Source of the DNA: Methylomonas rapida
GTDB taxonomy: Bacteria > Pseudomonadota > Gammaproteobacteria > Methylococcales > Methylomonadaceae
Assembly (NCBI RefSeq): GCF_024360925.2
Contig: NZ_CP113517.1
Span: 2,480,001 to 2,544,000 of the forward strand
DNA: 64,000 nucleotides
Direction: 5' to 3'
The notes under the pieces were generated by a model. The model was given only the letters and a program-made list of their open reading frames with translations. It did not search any database and was not told the origin of the DNA. Below, in pieces: positions 17,941 to 27,927 of the stretch. Both the position numbers and the translations under genes were made by a program. How positions within the stretch are numbered: the stretch's first letter is position 1; each line of letters opens with the position of its first letter.

Positions 17941-17955
17941 TTAGCTTTTCCAGGA

Positions 17956-18759
17956 TCAATCAAACCGTCGCGCATCCACCGGTAATTTATTAAACAAGGG
18001 ATGTTTCGCAATCCCGTAGCAATCGGGATAAAACACGCCACCCAGGTGCAAGCCGTGCGGCGGCGCGGTCATCGCTGCTTGCGCCCTATCCTTGATCGCC
18101 AGCAACTGGGCGGTCCAATCGACCGGCTGCTTGCCGCTGCCGATCTCGATCAACACGCCAGCGATATTTCTAACCATGTGATGCAAAAACGCATTCGCGC
18201 AGATGTCGATGATGACCCTGTCATCCTGCCGATAAACGTCGATGAAATGCATCAATCGATTGGGGCTTTTGGACTGGCAACCTTGCGCCCTGAACGACGA
18301 AAAATCGTGCTCGCCGATCAAATGTTGCGCGGCTTCATGCATTTTGTCGGCGTCGAGCGGCTGATAACACCAGGTCGCCTGCGTGCGCAGCAGGGCCGAC
18401 TTCATGGCCCGGTTCAAGATCACATAACGATAAAACCGGGCAATCGCGCTGTAACGGGCGTGAAAATCGCCGATGGCAAGCTTCACCCAAATAATGCGGA
18501 TATCGTCCGGCAACTGGCTGTTACCGCCCATCAGCCAAGCGCGCAAGTCCCGCGGCACCTCACAATCGAAATGCACGATCTGCTCCAGGGCATGCACGCC
18601 GGCATCGGTGCGGCCCGCGCAATGCACCGTGACCGGCTCAGCGGCGATCTTGCTCAAGGCTGCCTGCAACTCGCCCTGCAACGTGCGTTTACCCGCCTGC
18701 CATTGCCAGCCGGCATAGGCGCTACCGTCGTATTCGATGCCTAAAACGATGCGGGGCAT
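17956..18759 (-). CDS. truA: tRNA pseudouridine(38-40) synthase TruA
   Basis: TruA isomerises U38, U39 or U40 in the anticodon stem of tRNAs. The 267-residue protein has the N-terminal GIEYDGSAYAGWQWQ motif, the catalytic aspartate D52 in GRTDAGVHALEQ, and FLHHMVRNIAGVLIEIG in the C-terminal half. Length and motifs are normal. Its start lies 19 bp inside a small upstream ORF, which suggests coupled translation. Confidence 0.97.
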   Translation of the reverse strand: MPRIVLGIEYDGSAYAGWQWQAGKRTLQGELQAALSKIAAEPVTVHCAGRTDAGVHALEQIVHFDCEVPRDLRAWLMGGNSQLPDDIRIIWVKLAIGDFHARYSAIARFYRYVILNRAMKSALLRTQATWCYQPLDADKMHEAAQHLIGEHDFSSFRAQGCQSKSPNRLMHFIDVYRQDDRVIIDICANAFLHHMVRNIAGVLIEIGSGKQPVDWTAQLLAIKDRAQAAMTAPPHGLHLGGVFYPDCYGIAKHPLFNKLPVDARRFD

Positions 18760-18926
18760 GCCAGCGTTTCCTTATCGATCAACGCCGACTCGACAAAATC
18801 CGGCACCGGAGGCAACAATTCCGGATTGGCTTCGTTGACGCTGGCTTGCGCGATCTTGTCGTTCACGATATCGAGATAAAGCTTCAATGTCTCCAGCCTT
18901 TGTTGTTGAAAGTCTTTTAATTCCAT
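18741..18926 (-). CDS. Small hypothetical protein overlapping truA
   Basis: A 61-residue frame begins MELKDFQQQRLETLKLYLDI and ends 19 bp inside truA. It is acidic and mainly helical at the N-terminus, with a Pro-rich centre (LLPPVPDFVES). I do not recognise a family. Support comes only from the overlap with truA, same-strand placement and absence of any competing frame. Shine-Dalgarno evidence is weak. Confidence 0.45.
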   Translation of the reverse strand: MELKDFQQQRLETLKLYLDIVNDKIAQASVNEANPELLPPVPDFVESALIDKETLACPASF

Positions 18927-19232
18927 AGCGCTGATACATTCATTTGTCTAATCCGCACTTTCTTACATAAATCCACAGCACACCTTACACGGTTAAGTTT
19001 AACATGCATTTTCAAAAACCCTTTTTAAATCAGATTGTTGCTGATTTGCAGCTCGGAATGCCATGGGCTTGCAGGTGCTTATCAATGTTTGCACGAACTG
19101 ATAGGCCAAGACAGTGATAGGCTTGTGGCTTTATAACGAGTGGGAGCGTGTTGGCTTGGATTATATGAGACTTTCTTGTACATTGAGGTATGGCTAAAGC
19201 AAATCAACCAGGATGATTCAGTTTTCTCCCTT
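18927..19232. other. Intergenic region before the cas locus
   Basis: About 300 bp, AT-rich in its first 120 bp, lie between leftward genes and the rightward cas locus. It should hold the promoter for the small gene/truA and perhaps for the cas operon, but I cannot point to one. The frame of the following cas3 fragment is open upstream to a GTG at 19140, but the residues there are not conserved-looking. Confidence 0.35.
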
Positions 19233-19679
19233 ATGACGCAATACATAGCCCATATCCGAAACGACGATAAGAAAATCCAGACATTGGATAGTCACCTGCA
19301 AGAAGCATCGGAATTATCGAGACTGTTTGCTGCAAAGCTCGGTATTGCTGATGCGGGGGCGCTGATTGGCCTCATGCACGATTTCGGTAAATACAGTGCC
19401 TCATTTCAAACCTATATGCGCACCGAAACCGGTTTACTTGAACCGGATGCAGACACCCCAAGCAATCAAAAAGGAAAAATCGATCATTCGACTGCCGGAG
19501 CGCAATGGGTTTGGAACGCGCTTTCTAAATTCGCTAGAAACGGTAATCACGATGAGGGCATGTTATGCGGTCAGATTCTAGCCTTGTGCATAGCCTCTCA
19601 TCACGGTGGCTTGATTGATAATTTGGCAGTGGATGGGGAAGATTCATTTGATAAACGCATTCAATCCAGACTTGCTTAA
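19233..19679 (+). pseudogene. Truncated Cas3 HD-domain fragment upstream of full-length cas3
   Basis: The frame from ATG 19233 (MTQYIAHIRNDDKKIQTLDS) gives 148 residues with the core of a Cas3 HD nuclease: LIGLMHDFGKYSASFQTYM, KIDHSTAGAQWVW and LCIASHHGGLIDN, so most metal-binding His/Asp positions are present. It stops (TAA) shortly after the HH motif, with no helicase part. The complete cas3 begins 24 bp later with its own, diverged HD domain, so this is not a frameshifted 5' end of that gene. It could be a relic of another Cas3 lineage or a stand-alone HD protein. I favour a relic; the intact motifs leave activity open. Confidence 0.65.
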
Positions 19680-19702
19680 TAGAGCTTAAACAAACCCACA
19701 TA

Positions 19703-21982
19703 ATGCCAATACAACATTCCAATCAAACGATCTACTACGCCCACTCAGGCATTCTTGAAGATTTGTCCGATGGCCAAACCTTAATCGATCACCTGGCTAC
19801 GGTAAGTGAAATTGCCGGGCAAAACGCGCAGTGGTTTGGGGCTGAAGAATTAGCCCAATATGCCGGCTTGCTTCATGATCTCGGCAAATATTGCCCTGAG
19901 TTTCTGAAGCGCCTACAAGGCGGAAAAATCAGGGTAGACCATGCCACTGCCGGGGCAAAGATAGCTAATGAGCGCTGGCAACAAATGGGAAAATTGCTTG
20001 CCTATTGCATCGCAGGACATCATGCCGGCTTAGCAAATGGCATTGATGAAGGACAGCAGCGTTCAACACTGGATGAGCGTTTGAAGCTTAAGTTCGGCGA
20101 AGATATTCCTGATCTTGATCCGGTATGGCTGCAGGAAATAAATCTGCCTACGCACTTAACGCCACCAGTCTTAAAACTCCACAAAATTTGGCCCGGTTTT
20201 CAATTGGCTTTTTTTACCCGCATGATTTTTTCATGCTTGATCGATGCTGACAGAAAAGACACCAACAACTATTACCGTCGATTGGAGGGCAAAGGAAATG
20301 CTGAATCAAACTATCCGCCGCTGTCTACTTTGCGAGAGCGGTTCAATGCCAAATTAGAAGCAATCCAGCGGACGCTGGCAAGCCAGAGCCAGCCGCCGAA
20401 AAACATTAATCAACTCCGGCAACGCATACTTGACCACAGTCGCAAACAAGCGGAATTGCGTCCCGGTCTGTTTTCACTCACCGTACCGACCGGAGGCGGA
20501 AAAACTTATACCTCAATGGCTTTTGCATTGGATCATGCCATTACCCATCAGTTGCGGCGGATCATTTATGTCATCCCGTTTACCAGCATCATTGAACAAA
20601 ACGCCAAAGTCTTCCGCGAAGCGTTTGGTGACGATTTGGCCTCTACGATCACGGAACATCACAGCGCTTTTGACGATACCAAACTGCCGAATAACGAGGC
20701 TCGCGACACCTTGAAACTAGCAATGGAAAGCTGGGATGCGCCCGTGATTGTCACTACCGCCGTGCAGTTTTTTGAATCCCTGTTTGCCGACAGGCCTTCC
20801 CAATGCCGCAAGCTACACAATATTGCCGGTAGCGTGATTATTCTCGACGAAGCTCAAACCTTGCCGCTTAAATTGCTGAGGCCAATCATGGCGGCGATCG
20901 ATGAACTGGCATTGAATTACTGGTGCAGCGTTGTTTTATGTACCGCGACGCAACCTGCGCTAAAAAAAGCGGAGGGCTTCGTCAATGGATTTGAAAATGT
21001 CCGTGAAATTTCGCCCGATCCGCTCGCCTTGTTTACCGAACTTGAACGGGTAACGATAAAAAACATCGGCGAGCAATCTGACGAGCAACTGCTGAGCCAT
21101 TTACAGGAAAAAGAGCAGGTACTCATCATCGTCAACAATCGCCGTCATGCCCGTAGTTTGTATGACAGCATGAAGAAGTTGAAACTGGAGGGCGCGACTC
21201 ATCTGACTACTTTGATGTGCGCCAAGCATCGCTCGCAGATTTTGGAAAAAGTGAATGAAGACTTGAAGCTTGGCAAGCCCTGCCGAGTAGTTTCAACATC
21301 ATTGATAGAAGCGGGTGTGGATGTCGATTTTCCATGTGTACTTCGCGCCGAAGCAGGGTTGGACTCCATTGCTCAAGCCGCAGGACGTTGTAACCGTGAA
21401 GGCAAGCGCGAGCGTAAAGATAGTGAAGTCTTGATATTTCAAAGCCCCGATTGGCATGCGCCGCCTGAACTGGAGCAATTGGCCGGCAATATGCGCGAAG
21501 TTATGCGTAACCATAGCGGGAATGTGCTGTCGCCCGGTGCGTTAACGAGCTATTTCAGTGCTGTGTACTGGTCTAAAGGTGACGAGCTTGACAAGAAGAA
21601 AATTCTGCAAGCACATAACAATCACTGCCGGCAATTGAGTTTCCCTTTTCAGAATATCGCCCGTGACTTTCGGATGATAGAAACCATGCTCAAGCCAGTA
21701 ATCATTGAATTTGACGACGAAGCGGAAAGACTATTGCATGATTTAGAGTTTGCTGAAAATGCAAGCGGCATCGCCCGCCGGTTGCAGGTTTATCTGGTTC
21801 AAATTCCCGAACATGGCTTTAAAGAACTGTTAAAAGTTGGGGCTATCAAACCCATAAAACCGGAGAAGTTCGGCGATCAGTTTTGGCGTTTAACAGATCG
21901 CGATCTCTATGATAAGGAGGCAGGGCTTAGTTGGGATCAGGCAACCTTAGTTTTCATGGAATCTGAGAAAACAATAATTTAA
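19703..21982 (+). CDS. cas3: CRISPR-associated helicase/nuclease Cas3 (type I-C)
   Basis: Cas3 unwinds and degrades target DNA recruited by Cascade. The 759-residue protein has an N-terminal HD domain (AGLLHDLGKY at 54-63, RVDHATAGAKIA, AYCIAGHHAGLANG), Walker A TVPTGGGKTYTSMAFAL at about 262, motif II as DEAQ (VIILDEAQTLP), and motif VI AQAAGRCNREG. Length and gene order cas3-cas5-cas8c-cas7 mark subtype I-C. It starts at ATG 19703. It is the first complete gene of the cas unit. Confidence 0.97.
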   Translation: MPIQHSNQTIYYAHSGILEDLSDGQTLIDHLATVSEIAGQNAQWFGAEELAQYAGLLHDLGKYCPEFLKRLQGGKIRVDHATAGAKIANERWQQMGKLLAYCIAGHHAGLANGIDEGQQRSTLDERLKLKFGEDIPDLDPVWLQEINLPTHLTPPVLKLHKIWPGFQLAFFTRMIFSCLIDADRKDTNNYYRRLEGKGNAESNYPPLSTLRERFNAKLEAIQRTLASQSQPPKNINQLRQRILDHSRKQAELRPGLFSLTVPTGGGKTYTSMAFALDHAITHQLRRIIYVIPFTSIIEQNAKVFREAFGDDLASTITEHHSAFDDTKLPNNEARDTLKLAMESWDAPVIVTTAVQFFESLFADRPSQCRKLHNIAGSVIILDEAQTLPLKLLRPIMAAIDELALNYWCSVVLCTATQPALKKAEGFVNGFENVREISPDPLALFTELERVTIKNIGEQSDEQLLSHLQEKEQVLIIVNNRRHARSLYDSMKKLKLEGATHLTTLMCAKHRSQILEKVNEDLKLGKPCRVVSTSLIEAGVDVDFPCVLRAEAGLDSIAQAAGRCNREGKRERKDSEVLIFQSPDWHAPPELEQLAGNMREVMRNHSGNVLSPGALTSYFSAVYWSKGDELDKKKILQAHNNHCRQLSFPFQNIARDFRMIETMLKPVIIEFDDEAERLLHDLEFAENASGIARRLQVYLVQIPEHGFKELLKVGAIKPIKPEKFGDQFWRLTDRDLYDKEAGLSWDQATLVFMESEKTII

Positions 21983-22003
21983 ATCGGAGTAAGGTTAATC
22001 ATT

Positions 22004-22687
22004 ATGGCTTACGGTATAAAGTTGCATATCTGGGGCGATTACGCATGTTTTACACGCCCGGAAATGAAGGTGGAGCGTGTGTCTTACGATGTCATCACGC
22101 CCTCAGCGGCTCGGGGCATACTTGAGGCAATTCACTGGAAACCGGCGATTCGCTGGGTTATCGACAAAATTCATGTTTTACACCCCGTGCGTTTCGAGTC
22201 GATACGGCGCAACGAAGTCGGTAGCAAAATTTCCGCGGCTAAAATCAAAACCGCCATCCGCAATCAAAGCACCCAGGATTTATATCTCGTCGCGGACGAT
22301 TCCAAAGAGCGCCAGCAACGCGCATCAACCGTACTGCGCAATGTCGCTTATGTTATCGAAGCCCATTTTGAGTTAACCGATTTAGCCGGAGAAGAAGATA
22401 ACGAAGGTAAGCACCTAGATATATTCAACCGCAGGGCGCGAAAAGGGCAATGCTTCCAACAGCCTTGCATGGGTGTTCGCGAGTTTCCGGCTTATTTTTC
22501 GCTGATAGAACCGGAACAGCCTTTGCCGGAATCAGGATTGGCGCCGGAACAACTTAACCGTGATTTAGGCTGGATGCTGCACGATATTGATTTCGACAAC
22601 GGCATGATGCCGCGTTTTTTCAAAGCCGAACTTAAAAGCGGCGTAATCACAGTGCCAGACTTTTATAGCGACGAGGTGAAAGCATGA
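22004..22687 (+). CDS. cas5c: Cas5c (Cas5d), Cascade subunit and pre-crRNA endonuclease
   Basis: In type I-C systems Cas5 replaces Cas6 and cuts pre-crRNA at the base of the repeat hairpin, then stays on the 5' handle. The 227-residue protein has the conserved YDVITPSAARGILEAIHWKP segment and LHPVRFESIRRNEVG, typical of Cas5d. No cas6 is present in the locus, consistent with this role. It follows cas3 by 21 bp, and its stop overlaps cas8c (ATGA). Confidence 0.95.
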   Translation: MAYGIKLHIWGDYACFTRPEMKVERVSYDVITPSAARGILEAIHWKPAIRWVIDKIHVLHPVRFESIRRNEVGSKISAAKIKTAIRNQSTQDLYLVADDSKERQQRASTVLRNVAYVIEAHFELTDLAGEEDNEGKHLDIFNRRARKGQCFQQPCMGVREFPAYFSLIEPEQPLPESGLAPEQLNRDLGWMLHDIDFDNGMMPRFFKAELKSGVITVPDFYSDEVKA

Positions 22688-24507
22688 TACTGAGTTCCCT
22701 AGCCCAATATTATCAACGCCTTTCGGATACATCCGATGAAATTACAGGACAGGCGCGTGTACCGTCTTATGGGTTTAGCGATGAAAAAATTAGTTATGCG
22801 TTGGTATTGTCGCGTGATGGTAGTTTGCTTGATGTACAAAATCACATGGATACCAGTGGCAAAAAGCCTCAGCCCAAGTTGGTTAGCGTGCCGCGCCCTG
22901 AAAAACGAACATCAGGCATTAAATCGAATTTTTTGTGGGATAAAACGGCTTATGTTCTTGGCATTGAAGGCAATAAAGACAAAGCAACCGCTCAACAAAA
23001 TCCCTGGATAGTTGCTCAAAAAAATTTCGAAGCCTTCAAACAGTTGCATCTGACGGCACTTGCAGATGTTGACGATGCCGGATTACAAGCACTGAAATTA
23101 TTTTTGCAAAATTGGCAACCGGAACATTTTAACCAAGCACCATGCTCAACTGAAATGATCGATGCCAATCTGGTTTTTAAGCTGGATGGCGAAGCTCAGT
23201 TTCTTCACCAAAGCTCTGCCGCCAAGAATTTATGGGCGAAAATGGTGGCACCAGATGACGATGCTGTTACCGCATGTTGTTTGGTAACGGGGAAAAACGC
23301 CGCCTTAGCTCGCTTACATCCATCAATAAAAGGCGTGTACGGTGGACAAAGCTCAGGTGGTTCGATTGTTTCCTTTAATGCCGATGCCTACACCTCCTAC
23401 GGAAAATCGCAAGGCGAGAATGCGCCTGTTTCAGAAATGGCTGCATTTGCTTACACCACGGCCTTAAATTATCTGCTGAGGCGAGAGAATAACCAGTGCA
23501 TTTCTATTGGCGATACCAGCACGGTTTTTTGGGCGGTTGCTAGTGATGCACAAACAGCGCAGCAAGCTGAGTCCTTGTTTGCGTTTATGCTGAACATGCC
23601 CGTAGACGATGGAAATCAAATAACACAAATAAAACCAATACTGGACAAAATAGCCAAAGGCCGACCATTAAAAGAGTTTGCGCCTAATCTTGATCCCGAA
23701 ACTCGCTTTTTCGTGCTGGGCTTAGCGCCCAACGCCGCTCGGCTATCGATTCGTTATTGGCTAGATACCACCTTTGGACAATTAGCGGGATATATTAGAG
23801 AACACTTCCAGGATTTATCCTTAAATCCATTGCCTTGGCGCGAACCACCTTCCGTTTGGCGTCTACTGATCCAAACAGCGACGCAAGGCAAAAGTGAAAA
23901 CATACCACCCCAATTAGCTGGCGAATTAATGCGCGCCATTATTACCGGGCATTCCTATCCGCGCATGTTGTTGGCACAACTGGTTCAAAGAATCCGCTCG
24001 GATGGTGATATTAACGGCATTCGAGTGGCGATGATAAAAGCCGTTATTCAACGCGATTTTCGTAAAGGATTAATACAGGAGGAAGTACCTATGAGTTTAA
24101 ATTTAAACAGCACTCATACCGCCTACCGTTTGGGAAGGCTTTTTGCCGTCATAGAACGCATCCAGGAAGCCGCTTTAGGACGCGATTTGAATAGCACAGT
24201 CACCGATAAATATTACGGCACAGCGTCAAGTGTGCCTTTTTCTGTTTTCCCCCGCTTACTGGCTGGCAGTCAAAAGCATTTAACAAGCCTACGTAAAGAC
24301 AAGCCCGGCTACGCAGTCAATCTGAAAAAAGATTTAGCTGAAATTATTGCTGGCATAGAAAACAGCTTTCCAAGGCATTTATCTGTCGAAGAACAAGGAC
24401 GCTTTGCGATTGGCTATTACCACCAAAAGCAAAGCTATTTTGAAAGCAGCAAAAAAGCCGATGCCGTCGTGGACGAATCTAACGAATCATCAAACAATCA
24501 AGGATAA
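22684..24507 (+). CDS. cas8c: Cas8c (Csd1), large Cascade subunit
   Basis: Cas8c is the large subunit of I-C Cascade, involved in PAM recognition and in recruiting Cas3. The 607-residue protein starts [20 protein letters not shown], the classic Csd1 N-terminus, and has [29 protein letters not shown] (split here) and [18 protein letters not shown] blocks of the family. Length is typical. It starts at ATG 22684, overlapping cas5c. Cas7 begins 5 bp after its stop. Confidence 0.95.
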   Translation: MILSSLAQYYQRLSDTSDEITGQARVPSYGFSDEKISYALVLSRDGSLLDVQNHMDTSGKKPQPKLVSVPRPEKRTSGIKSNFLWDKTAYVLGIEGNKDKATAQQNPWIVAQKNFEAFKQLHLTALADVDDAGLQALKLFLQNWQPEHFNQAPCSTEMIDANLVFKLDGEAQFLHQSSAAKNLWAKMVAPDDDAVTACCLVTGKNAALARLHPSIKGVYGGQSSGGSIVSFNADAYTSYGKSQGENAPVSEMAAFAYTTALNYLLRRENNQCISIGDTSTVFWAVASDAQTAQQAESLFAFMLNMPVDDGNQITQIKPILDKIAKGRPLKEFAPNLDPETRFFVLGLAPNAARLSIRYWLDTTFGQLAGYIREHFQDLSLNPLPWREPPSVWRLLIQTATQGKSENIPPQLAGELMRAIITGHSYPRMLLAQLVQRIRSDGDINGIRVAMIKAVIQRDFRKGLIQEEVPMSLNLNSTHTAYRLGRLFAVIERIQEAALGRDLNSTVTDKYYGTASSVPFSVFPRLLAGSQKHLTSLRKDKPGYAVNLKKDLAEIIAGIENSFPRHLSVEEQGRFAIGYYHQKQSYFESSKKADAVVDESNESSNNQG

Positions 24508-24512
24508 CCATA

Positions 24513-25388
24513 ATGACCATTCAAAACCGCTATGAATTTGTTTATTTATTTGACGTAAGCAACGGCAATCCCAATGGCGATCCCGATGCTGGCAATATGC
24601 CCCGCCTGGACCCCGAATCCAGTAAAGGCTTGGTTACCGACGTGTGCTTAAAGCGAAAAATCCGTAATTTCATTGAATTGACCGATGAGAAAACGTCCGG
24701 CTATGAAATTTATGTCAAAGAAAAAAGCATATTAAATCTGCAAAATAACGAAGCTTATAAAGCACTTGGAATTGAGCATGTGTCGAAAAAATTGCCCAAA
24801 GATATTAATGACGCAAATAAGATAACCAGTTGGATGTGCGAGCACTTTTTCGACATCCGTGCTTTTGGCGCGGTGATGACCACCGAGGTCAATTGCGGCC
24901 AAGTTCGCGGACCGGTCCAACTGGCCTTCGCCAAATCAATAGACCCAATTATCCCGCTAGAAATATCCATCACCCGCATGGCGGTAACCACTGAAAAAGA
25001 GGCCGAGGAGCAGGCGGGCGGAAACCGAACGATGGGGCGCAAACACATCGTGCCTTATGGTTTGTATCGCGTGCATGGTTTTATTTCCGCCAAGCTGGCG
25101 GAAAAAACCGGGTTTTCGGAAACCGATCTGGAAAAATTCTGGCAAGCCCTGGCGTTAATGTTCGAACACGACCGCTCTGCCGCTCGTGGTGAAATGGCTG
25201 CGCGTAAACTGGTCGTCTTTAAACATAACGATGCCTTAGGTAATGTTCCGGCGCATGCATTATTCGAACGGGTAAAAGTTGATCGCATTAACGGCGAAAA
25301 AGACACACCGGCCTCAAGTTTTAGCGACTATAAAATCAGCATCGACAAAACCAATCTTCAGGGTGTAACCATAGAGGAAAAATTCTAA
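24513..25388 (+). CDS. cas7c: Cas7c (Csd2), Cascade backbone subunit
   Basis: Cas7 copies form the backbone that binds the crRNA spacer. The 291-residue protein shows the family start [20 protein letters not shown], the acidic [14 protein letters not shown] block, RAFGAVMT, and the [20 protein letters not shown] segment. Length is normal. It is preceded by a good Shine-Dalgarno (AAGGATAACCATA). A 144-bp gap with only weak coding traces (ending LTPEEIDGF) separates it from the toxin-antitoxin pair. Confidence 0.96.
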   Translation: MTIQNRYEFVYLFDVSNGNPNGDPDAGNMPRLDPESSKGLVTDVCLKRKIRNFIELTDEKTSGYEIYVKEKSILNLQNNEAYKALGIEHVSKKLPKDINDANKITSWMCEHFFDIRAFGAVMTTEVNCGQVRGPVQLAFAKSIDPIIPLEISITRMAVTTEKEAEEQAGGNRTMGRKHIVPYGLYRVHGFISAKLAEKTGFSETDLEKFWQALALMFEHDRSAARGEMAARKLVVFKHNDALGNVPAHALFERVKVDRINGEKDTPASSFSDYKISIDKTNLQGVTIEEKF

Positions 25389-25532
25389 GTTACTGATGTA
25401 ACCCTTGAACCGATTACTTTATGTATCGATGGCTATGGTTAGCTTGCATCATTGCAAGGTTTAACCCCCGAAGAAATCGACGGCTTTTGATCCCGGCATG
25501 AACTGGTAAATTAACCAAACATTGGACTCACC

Positions 25533-25793
25533 ATGACCACCATCCAAATCAAACTAAAAGATGTTTATGTCGACCACTTGCTGGCGGTCATTTCCAGTCA
25601 TACGGAAATACCGATTGATGACATCACCATAGAAGCATCTACTCAAGCGGTCGATACGGAGAAGTCGCATAGTAAAGCGAAACTGCTACGCATTGCCCAA
25701 GAATGCGCGCAGTTGCCAACTCTTGATCAACGTTCGGCGGAGCAAATTCTTGGCTATGCGGGGGATGAGTTGGGTTTATGGGGTGGCGACTGA
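25533..25793 (+). CDS. VapB-like antitoxin
   Basis: The 86-residue protein lies directly before a PIN-domain toxin and shares a TGATG overlap with it, the normal antitoxin-toxin arrangement. Its C-terminal LPTLDQRSAEQILGYAGDEL resembles the toxin-wrapping tails of VapB-type antitoxins (P-x-LD-RS-xx-ILGY). The N-terminal half is a beta/helix-like segment I cannot assign to a known DNA-binding fold. It sits inside the cas operon, between cas7 and cas4. Confidence 0.7.
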   Translation: MTTIQIKLKDVYVDHLLAVISSHTEIPIDDITIEASTQAVDTEKSHSKAKLLRIAQECAQLPTLDQRSAEQILGYAGDELGLWGGD

Positions 25794-26191
25794 TGGTCGT
25801 CGATTCATCGGTGTTGATTGCCGTATTGCTGATGGAGCCCGGTGCCGAGCAGTTCTTACAGCAACTGGCCGAGGCAGACGAACTTTTTCTCAGTCCGGCC
25901 AGCTTGCTAGAAACGGCAATGGTCATTGAATACAAAAAGGGTAAAGCCGGAGCCGACAAACTGGATGAATTATTGGGCGAGTTGATGCCAATAATTGTTC
26001 CATTCGATCACCAGCAAGCCTTGCTAGCCAGAATGGCATGGCGCGAATATGGCAAAGGCCGCCATCCGGCCAAATTGAACTTCGGCGATTGCTGTAGTTA
26101 CGCGTTGGCCAAGCAGTTGAATAAACCCTTGCTATTCAAGGGCAACGACTTTTCCCAAACTGATTTGCTGTTAATGAATTCCGGGGATTGA
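25793..26191 (+). CDS. vapC: VapC-like PIN-domain ribonuclease toxin
   Basis: VapC toxins cleave tRNA or rRNA and are neutralised by VapB. From ATG 25793 the product is 132 residues with the PIN acidic set: VVDSSVLIAVLL (first Asp), SLLETAMVIEY (Glu), LNFGDCCSYALAK (Asp) and LLFKGNDFSQTD (last Asp). All four positions look intact, so it is probably active. The in-frame ATG five codons upstream (25778) is less likely because the overlap start is standard. It is inserted between cas7c and cas4. Confidence 0.88.
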   Translation: MVVDSSVLIAVLLMEPGAEQFLQQLAEADELFLSPASLLETAMVIEYKKGKAGADKLDELLGELMPIIVPFDHQQALLARMAWREYGKGRHPAKLNFGDCCSYALAKQLNKPLLFKGNDFSQTDLLLMNSGD

Positions 26192-26250
26192 ACGTCATGC
26201 TTGGTTCGAAAGTTTAAATCCGCAAAACTGGCTAAGAACAGGAAAACCGA

Positions 26251-26874
26251 ATGGAACCGGAACCCATCTACCTCTCGCGCCTGCAACACTATCTCTACTG
26301 TCCCCGACAGTTTGCGTTAATCGAACTGGAAGACGTCTGGGTCGAAAACCAGTTCACCGCCGAGGGAAAAGTGTTACATCAACGCGTGGATCAACCCGAC
26401 AAACAAAAGCGTGGCGACATTCGTAGCGTACGCTCGTTGCGTTTATCGCATGCTGCGCTGGGCATAGAAGGCGTGGCGGATGTCGTGGAATACCATATAC
26501 AGCCGGACGGCAGCGAACAGCCGTATCCCATCGAATACAAACGCGGCAAACCCAAACAGCATCGCGCTGACGAAGTGCAGTTGTGCGCACAGGCCTTGTG
26601 TCTCGAAGACATGGAAGGACTGCTGGTGCCGGAAGGCGCTTTGTTTTATGGCGAGGTACGGCGCCGGCATGTCGTCTATTTTGACGCGACGTTGCGGGAG
26701 CTGACTTTACAAACCATCCAGGCCTGCCGGGACATCGTTCAATCCAAAACGACGCCCAAGGCCGTTTACAAAGCCGGCAAATGCCGCAATTGTTCGCTGA
26801 TCGAACAATGTCATCCGCAGGATTTCACCCGCCCGGCATCGGTTTGGCTGGCGCAACAACTGACAGAGAACTAA
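26251..26874 (+). CDS. cas4: Cas4 exonuclease
   Basis: Cas4 works with Cas1-Cas2 to trim prespacers and select PAM-proximal ends. The 207-residue protein has the first Fe-S cysteine in LYCPRQFALIELE, the RecB-like nuclease residues (GVADVVEY, PIEYKRGKPKQH), and the C-terminal cysteine cluster KCRNCSLIEQC. Length is normal for I-C Cas4. It is followed 3 bp later by cas1. Confidence 0.95.
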   Translation: MEPEPIYLSRLQHYLYCPRQFALIELEDVWVENQFTAEGKVLHQRVDQPDKQKRGDIRSVRSLRLSHAALGIEGVADVVEYHIQPDGSEQPYPIEYKRGKPKQHRADEVQLCAQALCLEDMEGLLVPEGALFYGEVRRRHVVYFDATLRELTLQTIQACRDIVQSKTTPKAVYKAGKCRNCSLIEQCHPQDFTRPASVWLAQQLTEN

Positions 26875-26877
26875 GCC

Positions 26878-27912
26878 ATGCGACCATTACGCAACGTGAT
26901 TTACATTCAGACCCAGAATGCCTGGGTACATAAGGACAACGACAATCTGGTAATGAAGGTCGGCGACGAGATCAAAGCCCGTGTGCCGATACACAAACTG
27001 CAAGGTCTGGTCTGTTTTGGCCAAGTCAGCATTTCGCCATACTTGATGGCGCACTGCTCGGAAAACGGTGTGACGATTACCTATCTGAATCAATTCGGCA
27101 AATTTCTGGCCCGCGTCGAAGGCCCGGTCAGCGGCAATGTCTTGCTGCGCCGCACCCAGCATCTAACCGGCGCCGACCGCGACAAAAGCGTAGCTATTGC
27201 CCGCACCATGTTGTCCGGCAAACTCTACAACCAACGCGCGGTATTGCGTCGTTATCTGCGCGATTACGGTGACCAGGCCGACGGCCAGGCGATGGCGGCA
27301 GAACTGACGACAGCGGAAAAGCGTTTGAGTCGCTGCTTAAATCAATTAGCCGACTGCGATGCTATTGATACCTTGATGGGACGGGAGGGTGAAGCGGCTC
27401 AAGTCTATTTCGGCGTGTTCCAGTATTTGATACGCCAGCCGGATTTCCAATTCGACGCCCGCCGACGTCGGCCACCAACCGATCCGGTCAACGCTTTGCT
27501 GTCTTTTTGCTATACCTTGCTGACCCATGACTGCCGTTCGGCATTGGAAACCACCGGCCTCGACCCAGCCAGCGGTTTTTTGCACCAGTTACGCAGTGGC
27601 AGGCCATCATTGGCACTAGATTTGGCAGAAGAGTTACGGCCGATGATCGATCGCTTCGTGCTGTCGTTGATCAACAAACGTCAATTGTCGCTCAAGGATT
27701 TTGAAGAATGGCCCAATGGTTCGTTTACCTTAAAGGAAGAGCCGCGCCGCACGCTGCTGGCAGCCTGGCAAGATCGCAAACAGGACACCTTAATGCACCC
27801 CTGGTTTGAAGAATCAGTGCCAATCGGCATGCTGCCCTGGACTCAGGCACAGATTCTCGCTCGATTTCTGCGCGGCGATTGTGACAGTTATGTACCGTTT
27901 TTATGGAAATAA
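26878..27912 (+). CDS. cas1: Cas1 integrase (type I-C)
   Basis: Cas1 integrates new spacers at the leader end of the array. The 344-residue protein begins RPLRNVIYIQTQNAWVHKDN and has the beta-rich N-terminal domain and helical C-terminal catalytic domain with the Glu of LMGREGEAAQVYFGVFQ and the His of TGLDPASGFLHQLRSGRPSL, followed by Asp (ALDLAEELRP). Length is typical of the Cas1c group. Confidence 0.97.
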   Translation: MRPLRNVIYIQTQNAWVHKDNDNLVMKVGDEIKARVPIHKLQGLVCFGQVSISPYLMAHCSENGVTITYLNQFGKFLARVEGPVSGNVLLRRTQHLTGADRDKSVAIARTMLSGKLYNQRAVLRRYLRDYGDQADGQAMAAELTTAEKRLSRCLNQLADCDAIDTLMGREGEAAQVYFGVFQYLIRQPDFQFDARRRRPPTDPVNALLSFCYTLLTHDCRSALETTGLDPASGFLHQLRSGRPSLALDLAEELRPMIDRFVLSLINKRQLSLKDFEEWPNGSFTLKEEPRRTLLAAWQDRKQDTLMHPWFEESVPIGMLPWTQAQILARFLRGDCDSYVPFLWK

Positions 27913-27927
27913 ACTGGAAGTCTATCG

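Noticed and set aside
25389..25532. Possible gene remnant ending LTPEEIDGF between cas7c and the antitoxin
   Set aside because: Only about 14 codons look protein-like, with no start and no family match; too little to annotate.
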